Positions 1 to 7,771 of a DNA stretch of 64,000 nucleotides are shown here, piece by piece. The translations under genes and the position numbers were made by a program. Numbering within the stretch: the stretch's first letter is position 1; the number at the start of each line of letters is the position of its first letter. The stretch is taken from contig NZ_FQUP01000001.1 of the NCBI RefSeq assembly GCF_900129325.1, forward strand, positions 992,001 to 1,056,000, read 5' to 3'. The stretch comes from Kaistia soli DSM 19436 (GTDB lineage Bacteria > Pseudomonadota > Alphaproteobacteria > Rhizobiales > Kaistiaceae). A model generated the notes under the pieces. The model made no database searches, was not told where the DNA came from, and saw only the letters and a list, made by a program, of their open reading frames with translations.

Positions 1-120
1 CTGGTGCTCGATCTGGTCGGGCGCGATCTCGGTAATCTCTTCCGGGCCTCGCCGCTCATGGGCGAGGAGCGCGTGGGCGTTGTCGATGGCTGCCTCGCCA
101 CCTTTGACCGCGACATACAT
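1..120 (-). CDS. phnI: PhnI, C-P lyase complex subunit (N-terminal fragment)
   Basis: Only the first 40 codons lie in the window; the gene runs off the left edge. The start reads MYVAVKGGEAAIDNAHALL, the characteristic N-terminus of PhnI, a core subunit of the carbon-phosphorus lyase complex (PhnGHIJ) that attaches methylphosphonate-type substrates to ribose triphosphate. It begins 3 bp after the phnH stop codon and on the same strand, so it is the third gene of a phnG-phnH-phnI transcript. The rest of the C-P lyase operon (phnJ onward) would be expected to the left. Confidence 0.9.
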   Translation of the reverse strand, partial: MYVAVKGGEAAIDNAHALLAHERRGPEEITEIAPDQIEHQ

Positions 121-123
121 GGT

Positions 124-720
124 TCAGGCCTCCCGGATGCGGGTGGTGCGCGGCAGCGCTGCAATAGCGCCGCTGGTCGCGAAGACGAGATCGACGCCGC
201 GCGGGAACAGGGTACGATTGGCGGCGAGCTGTTCGGTCAACGCCGCCGGCCATGGCGCGATACCGAGCCGTCGCTCGCTCTCGATGCCCGGGCCCGAGAG
301 GACGAGATCGCCGCCTGCGGAAAGCGCATCAACGGCAATCAGAAGGGTCGTCGAACGATCGGGATAGGCGTCATCGCCGGCCGCGAAGGCCGCGAGCGGC
401 GGCATCGCTCCGATGTCTGTGACCAAGGCAAAATCGGCCTCGCCAGGATCAACCGTAATGCGGGTGCCCGCATGGAAGGCAAGCCATGCCGAGACAGCAG
501 GGTCCGCGGCGAGCCCAGGATCGAGCCACACCGCCGTTTCATGATCGGCGAGCGTCAGCGCGATCGCCGCGAGTTCGGCCGGCAAGCCGCCGGGCGGCGT
601 CAGCCGCGGCCTGAAAGCATGAATGCTGCCGGGACGCGCGAGCGCATCCATCAGCGTCCGAAAATGCGACTGCGCGTCGAGGACGGGATCGGCAAAGCCG
701 GTGCTGGCTGCATCGAGCAT
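124..720 (-). CDS. phnH: PhnH, C-P lyase complex subunit
   Basis: 198-residue protein matching PhnH, an essential structural subunit of the C-P lyase core. Family signatures are visible: an N-terminal FRTLMDALARPG stretch, the central YPDRSTTLLIAV block, a GPGIE element and a C-terminal FPRGVDLVFAT segment. I chose the ATG at 720 because a GGAGG ribosome binding site sits 7 nt upstream; an in-frame TTG two codons earlier (726) is the alternative. The gene begins 2 bp after phnG ends and is followed at 3 bp by phnI, so the three subunits are probably translationally coupled. Confidence 0.93.
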   Translation of the reverse strand: MLDAASTGFADPVLDAQSHFRTLMDALARPGSIHAFRPRLTPPGGLPAELAAIALTLADHETAVWLDPGLAADPAVSAWLAFHAGTRITVDPGEADFALVTDIGAMPPLAAFAAGDDAYPDRSTTLLIAVDALSAGGDLVLSGPGIESERRLGIAPWPAALTEQLAANRTLFPRGVDLVFATSGAIAALPRTTRIREA

Positions 721-722
721 GA

Positions 723-1238
723 TCAATCCTCCCCGCGCACCATGGTGAAGAAGTCGACACGCGTCGCGGCCACGCGGCGCGCCTTGGTTTCGGCCGCCGC
801 GGCGAGACGATCCCGGACGGATGAGACGGCGGCTTCGACGCGGGGGCGCTCTTCGCCCTGCCAGAGGCCATCCAGGGTGGCGGCGAGGCGCGCTTTTCGT
901 CCGTCACGACCAAGATGATAGGCAAAGCCCGTGCGACCATCGGCGAGACGGATGGCGGCGCGCGTCACGGTTGCCTCGCCGAGATTGAAGGCGCGTCCAT
1001 CGCCGCCGGCGCGGCCGCGCAGCATCACCAGACCGCTTTCAGCCGGGCGAATATCGGTAGCCGCAGGGATATCGCCGAGACGGGCCAGAGCGGCGTCCAG
1101 CTCGGCGGACGAGGCTGCGGACAGTGCCGCCATCAGCGACTGGCGCGCCGCGATCTCGGGCGGAGCATTCGTTGCTGCCGACCTCATCTGGTCGCGATCG
1201 CGGGTCGTCGCATGATTGGCCTGGGGATCGTCGGTCAT
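723..1238 (-). CDS. phnG: PhnG, C-P lyase complex subunit
   Basis: 171 residues. The GLVMLRGRAGGDGRAFNLGE block followed by TVTRAAIRLADG and an YHLGRDGRKA segment is the PhnG signature. PhnG is part of the PhnGHI nucleosylase core of the C-P lyase pathway. It is the first gene of the phnGHI transcript and is divergent from phnF across only 50 bp that carry a dyad operator (1265-1284). The N-terminal ~30 residues are low-complexity, so an internal Met (MRSAATNAP) is a possible alternative start. Confidence 0.92.
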   Translation of the reverse strand: MTDDPQANHATTRDRDQMRSAATNAPPEIAARQSLMAALSAASSAELDAALARLGDIPAATDIRPAESGLVMLRGRAGGDGRAFNLGEATVTRAAIRLADGRTGFAYHLGRDGRKARLAATLDGLWQGEERPRVEAAVSSVRDRLAAAAETKARRVAATRVDFFTMVRGED

Positions 1239-1264
1239 GGCAATTCCGCGCCTTCCGTTTCGAT

Positions 1265-1284
1265 TTGTCTAATGGTATAGACAA
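1265..1284. promoter_or_regulatory. Probable PhnF operator (perfect inverted repeat)
   Basis: TTGTCTA (1265-1271), a 6-nt spacer, then its exact complement TAGACAA (1278-1284). The dyad lies between the divergent phnG and phnF starts and ends 4 nt before the phnF ATG. GntR/HutC-family PhnF proteins are known to bind GTCTATACCA-like dyads, and the core here (TGGTATAGACA) is very similar. Its position suggests that PhnF represses both itself and phnGHI from one site. Confidence 0.72.
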
Positions 1285-1288
1285 CCAC

Positions 1289-2074
1289 ATGATCAAGTCC
1301 AGTGACGATTTCATGACGGTGGCGGACGGCGTTGACGACGCCGATGATGGGCGCGAAATCGCGCGCGGCGGGGGTATCTCGGCCTGGCGGCAGATTGCCG
1401 ACGACATCGAGGCCGACATTTCGGCCGGCCGTTTTCCCGCCGGCGCGCAGCTTCCGACCGAGGCTCAGCTGGCGACCCGCTTTGCCGTCAACCGCCATAC
1501 CGTGCGCCGAGGACTCTCCGAACTCGCGGTCCGCGGCCTCGTTCGCGCCACCCAGGGGCGCGGAACCTTCGTCGAGGCACGGCCCATCCGCTACCCCATC
1601 GGGCCGCGCACCCGCTTCTCCGAAATCGTCTCGCGCGCCGGGCGCGAGGCAGGCGGTCGCCTGCTGGGTTCGGCCGTCGTTGCCGCCGATGCCCGCACCG
1701 CCGCCGCGCTTGGTGTCGCTGAAGGCGCACCGGTCATCCGCCTCGACACGCTGCGCTCCGCCGACGGCACCCCGATCTCGCTTGGCAGCGGCTTCTTTCC
1801 GTTGCCGCGTTTCGAGCGCTTCGGCGACGCCTATCTGGCTTATGGATCCATCACCGGCGCGCTCGCCTCGCGCGGGGTGGACGATTATCGCCGGTTGGAG
1901 ACCCGCATTTCGGCCCGGCCTGCCAGCGCGGAGGAAGCGGCGAGCCTCGATCTCGCACCGGGACGCCTGCTGCTCGCCGTCGACAGCATCAATGTCGACG
2001 GTGACGGCACGCCGATCCAGTTCACCCGTGCCCTCTTTGCCGCCGACCGGACGGAAATCGTCGTCGAGAGCTAG
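1289..2074 (+). CDS. phnF: PhnF, GntR/HutC-family phosphonate regulator
   Basis: 261 residues. An N-terminal GntR winged helix-turn-helix spans about residues 33-95 (AWRQIADDIEADI, then QLPTEAQLATRFAVNRHTVR and a GRGTFV wing). A C-terminal UTRA ligand-binding domain spans about 115-255 (RFSEIVSRAGREAGGRL, RLDTLRSADGTPI). PhnF controls phosphonate-utilisation genes and senses a phosphonate-pathway or phosphate-related ligand. Two in-frame ATGs (1289, 1313) are possible starts; 1289 is chosen. It is divergent from phnGHI and convergent with phnE2, sharing a CTAG tetranucleotide that holds both stop codons (2071-2074). Confidence 0.9.
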   Translation: MIKSSDDFMTVADGVDDADDGREIARGGGISAWRQIADDIEADISAGRFPAGAQLPTEAQLATRFAVNRHTVRRGLSELAVRGLVRATQGRGTFVEARPIRYPIGPRTRFSEIVSRAGREAGGRLLGSAVVAADARTAAALGVAEGAPVIRLDTLRSADGTPISLGSGFFPLPRFERFGDAYLAYGSITGALASRGVDDYRRLETRISARPASAEEAASLDLAPGRLLLAVDSINVDGDGTPIQFTRALFAADRTEIVVES

Positions 2075-2967
2075 ACGATCTTCTTGTTGCCGATGATGGC
2101 GAGGCGAAGCCGCGTCGAGATGAAGTCGATGATGGCGACGGTGACCAGGATCATAAGGATCAGGAACGCGACCTGCTTCAGTTCCAGGACGCGGATCAGC
2201 TCGGTCAGATAGATGCCGACGCCACCGGCCCCGACGATGCCGATGATCGTCGCCGAGCGGGTATTCGTTTCGAAGTAATAGAGCACCTGGCTCGCGATGA
2301 CCGGCAGCACGCCGGGCACGAGGCCGAAGCGGACCTGATGCACGCGGCTGCCACCCGAGGCGGCGATACCTTCGGACGCCTTGCCGTCGGTCGCCTCGAT
2401 CGCTTCGGAGAACAGCTTGCCGAAGGAGCCAAAATCCGAACAGGCCATGGCGAGCACACCGGCGAACGGACCAAGGCCGACGACGTTGATCCACATTAGC
2501 GCCCAGATCAGCGTATCGACGGAACGGATGACGTCGAAGGCGCGCCGCGTGCCGAAATGCACGAAGATGTTCGGAATGACGTTGCGCGCCGCGAGGAATG
2601 CGACCGGAAAGGCGAGGAGCGCGGCGGTCAGCGTGCCGAGAAAGGCGATGCCCAGCGTTTCGCCGAGCGCCCCGAGGAAGACGAAGAAGCGGCCCTCCGG
2701 CGCAGGCGGCATCATCAGCACGGCGAAGCGGCCGAGCCGCGACAAGCCGTTCAGGATGCGGATCAACGAGAAATCGAGCGCGACCATGGCGCCGAACGCG
2801 ACGGCAATGATGGCGAGCGGTACGAGGATGACCATCGCCCGGTTGCGCGGCGAAAGGCGGAAGGCTTCGGGATGACGCGCCTTCAGCCCGGCAAGATCGG
2901 CGCGCGCCGCGGCGGACAGTCGCCCTCTGCCCGATGGTCCGGCCGACGTGGAGAACGACTCGCTCAT
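2071..2967 (-). CDS. phnE: PhnE2, phosphonate ABC transporter permease
   Basis: 298 residues with about six transmembrane segments and the binding-protein-dependent permease EAA-type loop (EATDGKASEGIAASGGSRVHQ, about residues 190-210). It matches PhnE, the inner-membrane channel for phosphonate import. It starts inside the stop codon of phnE1 (ATGA overlap at 2964-2967), so the two permeases are probably made together and form a heterodimer. It is the last gene of the phnCDE1E2 operon. The charged N-terminal 40 residues before the first membrane helix are predicted to be cytoplasmic. Confidence 0.93.
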   Translation of the reverse strand: MSESFSTSAGPSGRGRLSAAARADLAGLKARHPEAFRLSPRNRAMVILVPLAIIAVAFGAMVALDFSLIRILNGLSRLGRFAVLMMPPAPEGRFFVFLGALGETLGIAFLGTLTAALLAFPVAFLAARNVIPNIFVHFGTRRAFDVIRSVDTLIWALMWINVVGLGPFAGVLAMACSDFGSFGKLFSEAIEATDGKASEGIAASGGSRVHQVRFGLVPGVLPVIASQVLYYFETNTRSATIIGIVGAGGVGIYLTELIRVLELKQVAFLILMILVTVAIIDFISTRLRLAIIGNKKIV

Positions 2968-3848
2968 CGTGCGCCCTCGAAGCCGATAAGCCGGTGACGG
3001 ACCTGCTCGGTCACAAGATCGATGACGATGACCGTTGCGATGATCATCAAGAGGATCGCGCTGACGTCCGAATAATAGAAATTGCGGATCGCGACGAGAA
3101 ACTCCTGCCCGATGCCGCCAGCACCGACAAAGCCCATGACGCCGGCACCGCGCACATTGATCTCGAAGCGCAGCAGCGCGTAGGAGGCGAAGCCCGGGGC
3201 CACCTGCGGCAGGACCCCGTAGCGGACGGTCTGGATCCAGGACGCACCGGTAGCCTGCAGCCCTTCGACCGGCTTCATGTCGATATTCTCGACGACCTCG
3301 GCGAAGAGCTTGCCGAGCGCGCCCGTCGTGTGGATCGCCAGCGCGAACACGCCGGCCATCGGACCGAGGCCGAAGGCGATGACGAAGATCAGCGCGAAGA
3401 CGATGTCGGGGACCGTGCGGCAGAATTCGAGCAGCCGGCGCGCACCGACGCGCGACCAGCGGCTGCGAGCGAGATTGGCCGAGGCGACGAAACAGAGCGC
3501 GAAGGCCGCGACGGCGCCCATCAACGTGCCGAGATAGGCGATCAGGATCGTCTGGCCGAGCAGGCCGAGCCAGGCGGGGAAATTCCAGTACCAGGCTCTC
3601 ATATCGGCGAGAAGGTTGCCGGATGAGAAATCAGGGATCGTACGCACGATGAACGAGCCGAAATTGCCGATATTGGTGACGAGCGTGACCGGGCGCACAT
3701 GGGCCAGATAGCCGCTCACCAGCGCGAGCAGGATGATGGTCACCAGCACGGCGGCGCCGCGCCAGCGCCGGACCGAGACGGCGGCGGCATAGGCACTGGC
3801 CAGCGCACGCGCCTGTGGCTCGGGCAGAACGGGGATCGCAGTCGCCAA
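2964..3848 (-). CDS. phnE: PhnE1, phosphonate ABC transporter permease
   Basis: 294 residues, a paralogue of the next gene, with about six membrane helices and an EAA loop (ENIDMKPVEGLQATGASWIQ). In the operon it follows phnD. The only long-form start is TTG at 3848, preceded by a weak ribosome binding site, so a slightly internal start is possible. The gap to phnD (3849-3927) contains a perfect 13-bp hairpin that may separate phnD from permease expression. Two permease genes per transporter is common for alphaproteobacterial phn loci. Confidence 0.92.
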   Translation of the reverse strand: MATAIPVLPEPQARALASAYAAAVSVRRWRGAAVLVTIILLALVSGYLAHVRPVTLVTNIGNFGSFIVRTIPDFSSGNLLADMRAWYWNFPAWLGLLGQTILIAYLGTLMGAVAAFALCFVASANLARSRWSRVGARRLLEFCRTVPDIVFALIFVIAFGLGPMAGVFALAIHTTGALGKLFAEVVENIDMKPVEGLQATGASWIQTVRYGVLPQVAPGFASYALLRFEINVRGAGVMGFVGAGGIGQEFLVAIRNFYYSDVSAILLMIIATVIVIDLVTEQVRHRLIGFEGAR

Positions 3849-3886
3849 GGATCAGGTCCAGAGGTTCGAAGGGGATTGCAGACAGA

Positions 3887-3913
3887 CGAAGGGCGGCCGA
3901 CGGCCGCCCTTCG
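3887..3913 (-). repeat. Perfect 13-bp hairpin between phnD and phnE1
   Basis: CGAAGGGCGGCCG, a single A, and its exact complement CGGCCGCCCTTCG. There is no T-run on either side, so it is unlikely to be an intrinsic terminator. In ABC importer operons a hairpin between the binding-protein gene and the permease gene often stabilises the 5' mRNA or attenuates the permease; that role is inferred from position only. Confidence 0.6.
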
Positions 3914-3927
3914 CTGATCGATGGATG

Positions 3928-4860
3928 TTACGAGCTCTTCTTGCGCTGCGCGTCGTTGAACTTCACCATGTCGACGACAGGCTGATAGTCCTTGGCCGAG
4001 ATCGGGGCGAACTCGATGTCCTTGCCGTCGGAGAGGCCGGCGAAGGCCTTCGGGTCGTTCTTGGGCATGGTCAGGAAGGCCTCGGTGATCTGCTTCTTCA
4101 GATCAGCCGGCAGCGAGGCGAGCACCGAATAGGGTCCTTCCGGCAGGAAGTCCGACTTGAAGACGATGCGGAAGTCGTCCTTCGTCATCGGCTTGCCATC
4201 GGCGTCCTTGAGCACGCCCTTGGTGATCATGCGCGTCAGGTTGCTGTCGTCTTCCGAGTTCCACGAATTCGCGGCGGCGTCGACCGTGCCCTGCGCAAGC
4301 GCCAGGACGGCGTTGTCATGGCTGCCGGCGAAGATCGCCTGCGAGAAGAACGTATCGACGTCCTTACCGTCGCGATGCAGGAAGAAGCGCGGCGCATTGT
4401 TGCCCGAGGTGGAGTTCGGATCGACGAGGGCGAGCTTCTTGCCCTTGAGGTCGTCGATCGACTTATAGGGGCTGTTCGCCAGCGTGTAGATAACCGAGTA
4501 GTAGCCGGTCAGACCGTTCGAATGGCGCGACACGGCAACCGGCTCGGTCGCCACGCCCGTCAGCACAGCGCGGGCATAGGAGGCCGGGCCATAGAAGGCG
4601 ATCTGCGCATTGCCGGCGCGCTGGGCCTCGATGACGGCCGCATAGTCGGTCGCGACCGCGAGCTTGACCGGAACGCCGAGCTGCTTGCCGAGATAGTCGG
4701 CCAGCGGCTGATAGCGGTCGGTGGTGGTCGAGGCGTTCTCGGCCGGGATCACGGCGAGCGTCAGCTCGGGATACTGGGCCTTCCAGTCCTCGGCATGAGC
4801 AGCGCCGGCAAGCGCAAGGCTCGCGAAGGCGGCGCCGATCAGGGTGCGGCGATTGAACAT
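3928..4860 (-). CDS. phnD: PhnD, phosphonate-binding periplasmic protein
   Basis: 310 residues with a Sec signal peptide (MFNRRTLIGAAFASLALAGAAHA, cleavage after about residue 23). PhnD family features: AVIPAENASTTTDRYQPLADYL near the mature N-terminus, AFYGPASYARAV, and the loop GKKLALVDPNSTSGN that lines the phosphonate pocket. It delivers phosphonates to the PhnCE1E2 transporter. The ATG at 4860 is chosen because GGAGAG lies just upstream; a TTG four codons earlier is less likely. It is 57 bp downstream of phnC. Confidence 0.95.
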   Translation of the reverse strand: MFNRRTLIGAAFASLALAGAAHAEDWKAQYPELTLAVIPAENASTTTDRYQPLADYLGKQLGVPVKLAVATDYAAVIEAQRAGNAQIAFYGPASYARAVLTGVATEPVAVSRHSNGLTGYYSVIYTLANSPYKSIDDLKGKKLALVDPNSTSGNNAPRFFLHRDGKDVDTFFSQAIFAGSHDNAVLALAQGTVDAAANSWNSEDDSNLTRMITKGVLKDADGKPMTKDDFRIVFKSDFLPEGPYSVLASLPADLKKQITEAFLTMPKNDPKAFAGLSDGKDIEFAPISAKDYQPVVDMVKFNDAQRKKSS

Positions 4861-4917
4861 TGGTCTCTCCAAAGTGATGGCGCCAGTCCGGCGCCGGTTG
4901 TCATGCCGGGTCGGGCA

Positions 4918-5727
4918 TCAGACGGCGACGGCGTAAGGGCCGACGGCGGCCGAACGGGGTTCACGAGCGGGCGCGGCCTCCAGCGCTTCTCCGGCCTCGA
5001 GGCCATAGAGATCGCGGGCGACATCCTCGGTCAGCATTTCGGGCGCCCCATCGAAGACGACGCTTCCGGCCGACATGCCGATCAGCCGGTCGCAATAGGT
5101 GCGGGCCAGATCGAGCGAGTGCAAATTGCAGATGACGGTGATGCCGTAGTGGCGATTGATGCGCAGCAGCGCGTCCATGACCACCTTCGTGTTGCGGGGG
5201 TCGAGCGAGGCGATCGGCTCGTCAGCAAGGATCGCGTCCGGCTCCTGCACCAGGGCGCGCGCAATGGCGACCCGCTGCTGCTGGCCGCCCGACAGGCTGT
5301 CGGCGCGCTGGGCGGCAAGGCCGGCAATGTCGAACTGTTCAAGGGCCGACAGAGCAATGGCGCGGTCCTCCTCGCTCCACAGGCGGAGGAGCGAACGCGC
5401 GGTCGGCACCTTGTTGAGCCTGCCCATCAGCACATTGGTGAGCACATCCAAACGCCCGACCAGATTGAACTGCTGGAAGATCATCGCGCAGCGGGCACGC
5501 CAATCGCGGAGCGCCCGGCCGTCCAAGCGCGTCACGTCGACATCGTCAAAGCGGATCGAACCCGAGGTCGGGTCAACAAGACGATTGATCATCCGCAGCA
5601 ATGTCGACTTGCCGGCACCGGAACGGCCGATCACGCCGACGAAGCTGCCGCCGGCAATGGAAAGGCTCACGCCCGAGACGGCGGCCTTGTTGTTGAAGCG
5701 CCGCGAGACGTCATCCAATACGAGCAT
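4918..5727 (-). CDS. phnC: PhnC, phosphonate ABC transporter ATPase
   Basis: 269 residues. Walker A is GRSGAGKST (about residues 34-42), the signature is [15 protein letters not shown], Walker B is [13 protein letters not shown], and the H-loop is NLHSLDLA. This is the nucleotide-binding subunit of the phosphonate importer. The ATG at 5727 has a GAGGAGA ribosome binding site at good spacing; an upstream in-frame start would add 13 residues. It is the first gene of phnCDE1E2, and its upstream region shares a Pho-box-like repeat with the divergent acetyltransferase gene. Confidence 0.95.
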   Translation of the reverse strand: MLVLDDVSRRFNNKAAVSGVSLSIAGGSFVGVIGRSGAGKSTLLRMINRLVDPTSGSIRFDDVDVTRLDGRALRDWRARCAMIFQQFNLVGRLDVLTNVLMGRLNKVPTARSLLRLWSEEDRAIALSALEQFDIAGLAAQRADSLSGGQQQRVAIARALVQEPDAILADEPIASLDPRNTKVVMDALLRINRHYGITVICNLHSLDLARTYCDRLIGMSAGSVVFDGAPEMLTEDVARDLYGLEAGEALEAAPAREPRSAAVGPYAVAV

Positions 5728-5849
5728 CAGGCATTCTCCTCGTTCCCGGGAGAGTGCTGAAACCATGCGAAACTGGTGTGACAGCGCAGATGCCGTGTGG
5801 ACGACAGTGCAAGGCGTTGCGATTCTTCAGCCAATACGATCAGCCGGCT

Positions 5850-5867
5850 CAGTCATCGTGGTGTCAC
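5850..5867 (+). promoter_or_regulatory. Pho-box-like direct repeat
   Basis: CAGTCAT (5850-5856), 4 nt, then GTGTCAC (5861-5867): two heptamers 11 nt apart, as in PhoB boxes (CTGTCAT-N4-CTGTCAT), with 6/7 and 5/7 matches. It lies 44 nt before the acetyltransferase ATG and 123 nt before phnC, in the shared divergent region. This predicts phosphate-starvation control of one or both transcripts. The match is by eye, not by matrix score. Confidence 0.5.
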
Positions 5868-5910
5868 GCGCTGCGGCGACCTTCGCACATCAGTCCCCCG
5901 GACCACGCCC

Positions 5911-6522
5911 ATGCGCCTCAGCGAACATCCAACGATCCATGCGACCGCGACCATCCGCGCCTGCCGCCTCGGCAGATATACCGAGGTCGGCGCTGCCTGC
6001 GACCTCGCAGAGAGCGAGCTTGGCGACTATTCCTACATCTCGCCAGGTGGCGAGGTGATCTACAGCACGATCGGCAAGTTCTGCTCCATCGCCGCCGCGG
6101 TGCGGATCAATCCCGGCAATCATCCGCATTGGCGCGCCTCGCAGTCGCATTTCACCTATCGCTCGTCCTATTATTTCGACGGCGAAGCTGACGAGACGGA
6201 ATTCTTCGACTGGCGGCGCGCGCAGCCAGTGACGATCGGTCATGACGTGTGGATCGGCCATGGCGTCACGATCCTCGCGGGGGTCAACATCGGCACGGGC
6301 GCGATCATCGGCGCGGGTGCGGTGGTTGCGAAGGATGTCGGACCCTACGAAATAGCCGTCGGCGTGGGCGCCCGGACAATCAAGCGCCGCTTCCCGGAAA
6401 TGATCGCCGAGCGCCTGTTCCGGCTTTCCTGGTGGGACTGGGACCATGAGCGGCTCCGGGCGGCGCTCCCCGACTTCCGCGCCCTCCCGATCGAAGCCTT
6501 TCTCGATCGCCACGGCGGCTGA
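5911..6522 (+). CDS. Phosphonate-cluster hexapeptide-repeat acetyltransferase
   Basis: 203 residues with a left-handed beta-helix of hexapeptide repeats ([19 protein letters not shown], then [20 protein letters not shown] and [13 protein letters not shown]). The ending [18 protein letters not shown] is typical of the transferase subfamily tied to phosphonate metabolism loci (the phn hexapeptide family, NodL/LacA/VatD relatives). It probably acetylates a small molecule such as an aminophosphonate, in the role PhnO plays elsewhere; the substrate is not known. It is divergent from phnC, downstream of a Pho-box-like repeat. The ATG at 5911 follows an upstream open extension with no clear start. 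Confidence 0.82.
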   Translation: MRLSEHPTIHATATIRACRLGRYTEVGAACDLAESELGDYSYISPGGEVIYSTIGKFCSIAAAVRINPGNHPHWRASQSHFTYRSSYYFDGEADETEFFDWRRAQPVTIGHDVWIGHGVTILAGVNIGTGAIIGAGAVVAKDVGPYEIAVGVGARTIKRRFPEMIAERLFRLSWWDWDHERLRAALPDFRALPIEAFLDRHGG

Positions 6523-6628
6523 ACGACTTTTTTTCGCAAATACCCCTCAATTTGCAGTAATCGGTGCAAGGTTTCGAAAAGGATTGCGACCGCAGAACGG
6601 GGTCGTTCCTCGCACCGGCGGTCCGTCC

Positions 6629-7771
6629 ATGAAGAGCATCGGCAGCGTTCTCGACGCCAACCGGGGCATTGGCCCCGGGTTCAATCTGCTGCGCCTGATC
6701 CTCGCGCTGACCGTCGTCTTCATCCATTGCAGCCTGATCGACAATGGCGCCGCCGCGGATCAATTCTGGCCCTATGGCGCGCGCTGGGCGCTGAACAATC
6801 TTCCCGTTCCGATGTTCTTCGTCGTCAGCGGCTTTCTGGTCGCGGCCAGCGTCGAGCGACTGAGCATCGACCAGTTCCTCGTCAACCGGCTGCTGCGCAT
6901 CCTGCCGGCGCTGATCCTCGTCGTCGCGCTTGCCGCGCTGGTGCTCGGGCCATTGCTGACCGAGGACTCGCTCGCGACCTATTTCAGCCAACGCGGCTTC
7001 TACAGCTATTTCCTCAATGCCGCCGGACTGCATCACGACGCCCTGCCCGGCGTCTTCGAGACCAACCCCGTCGACGAGATCAACGGATCGCTCTGGACGA
7101 TCCCGCATGAGGTGAGCTGCTACATCCTTTTGGCGGTCATCGCCGGCTTCGGCCTGCTGCGGCGTCGCTGGCTGGTGCTCGCCGCCACGATCGGCCTCTA
7201 TGGCCTCGCCATCGGCTTCTGGCTGATCGATCGCTACGGCCTGCATTTTCCGATGGGCGACAAGCTGACCTATATCTTCGTCTGGCGCGGTGCGGCGAAG
7301 CTGGTGCCCTTGTTCCTGACCGGCACGCTCTTCCATCTCTTCCGCGCCGAGATTCCGATGAGCCGTGTCCTCGGGCTTACGGCCGGCGCGGCGCTCGTCG
7401 CCATCGCGGTGATCGGCAATCCGAGCTGGCAGGACAATCCGATCGTCTGGGCGGTCACTGCGCCGCTCTTTGCCTATGTCGCCGTCTATCTCGGCCTGTC
7501 CGCGTGGTTCGCGCTGCCGATCCTCGCCGGCCTCGATTATTCCTACGGCATCTACCTGTTCGGCTTCCCGGTGCAGCAGACGCTGATCCATTTCCTGCCG
7601 GGGATGAGCAACTATTGGGTCTTCTTCGTCATCAGCGCGGTGCCCACGGTCATTCTCGCAGCGCTGTCCTGGCATTTCGTCGAGAAGCCGGCGCTTGGCC
7701 TCAAGCGGACGATCGGGCCGATGGTTCATGCGCTGGTGAGGCGGAGACGGCGCTCGCCCGCCCGCGCGTGA
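6629..7771 (+). CDS. Acyltransferase-3 family membrane protein
   Basis: 380 residues with about ten predicted membrane helices. Family motifs: LTVVFIHCSLI near the N-terminus (the conserved His), PMFFVVSGFLVA, and NGSLWTIPHEVSCY. Such proteins O-acetylate sugars of surface polysaccharides at the inner membrane. Its place next to a Wzy-like polymerase suggests decoration of the same polymer. The ATG at 6629 is preceded by an AT-rich 106-bp gap (6523-6628) likely to hold its promoter. Its 3' end overlaps the convergent polymerase gene by 71 bp. Confidence 0.85.
   Translation: MKSIGSVLDANRGIGPGFNLLRLILALTVVFIHCSLIDNGAAADQFWPYGARWALNNLPVPMFFVVSGFLVAASVERLSIDQFLVNRLLRILPALILVVALAALVLGPLLTEDSLATYFSQRGFYSYFLNAAGLHHDALPGVFETNPVDEINGSLWTIPHEVSCYILLAVIAGFGLLRRRWLVLAATIGLYGLAIGFWLIDRYGLHFPMGDKLTYIFVWRGAAKLVPLFLTGTLFHLFRAEIPMSRVLGLTAGAALVAIAVIGNPSWQDNPIVWAVTAPLFAYVAVYLGLSAWFALPILAGLDYSYGIYLFGFPVQQTLIHFLPGMSNYWVFFVISAVPTVILAALSWHFVEKPALGLKRTIGPMVHALVRRRRRSPARA

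Noticed and set aside
3887-3913. Hairpin as an intrinsic terminator of phnD
   Set aside because: There is no T-run on the minus strand after the stem, and phnE1 must be expressed from the same transcript.
3925-5760. 611-residue open frame on the plus strand
   Set aside because: It is antisense to phnD and phnC, both of which match known families with ribosome binding sites. High GC content keeps the antisense frame open by third-position bias.
5778-5784. CTGTCAC heptamer on the minus strand as a second Pho box for phnC
   Set aside because: The position 11 nt upstream (CGGCATC) does not match the heptamer, so only one half is present.
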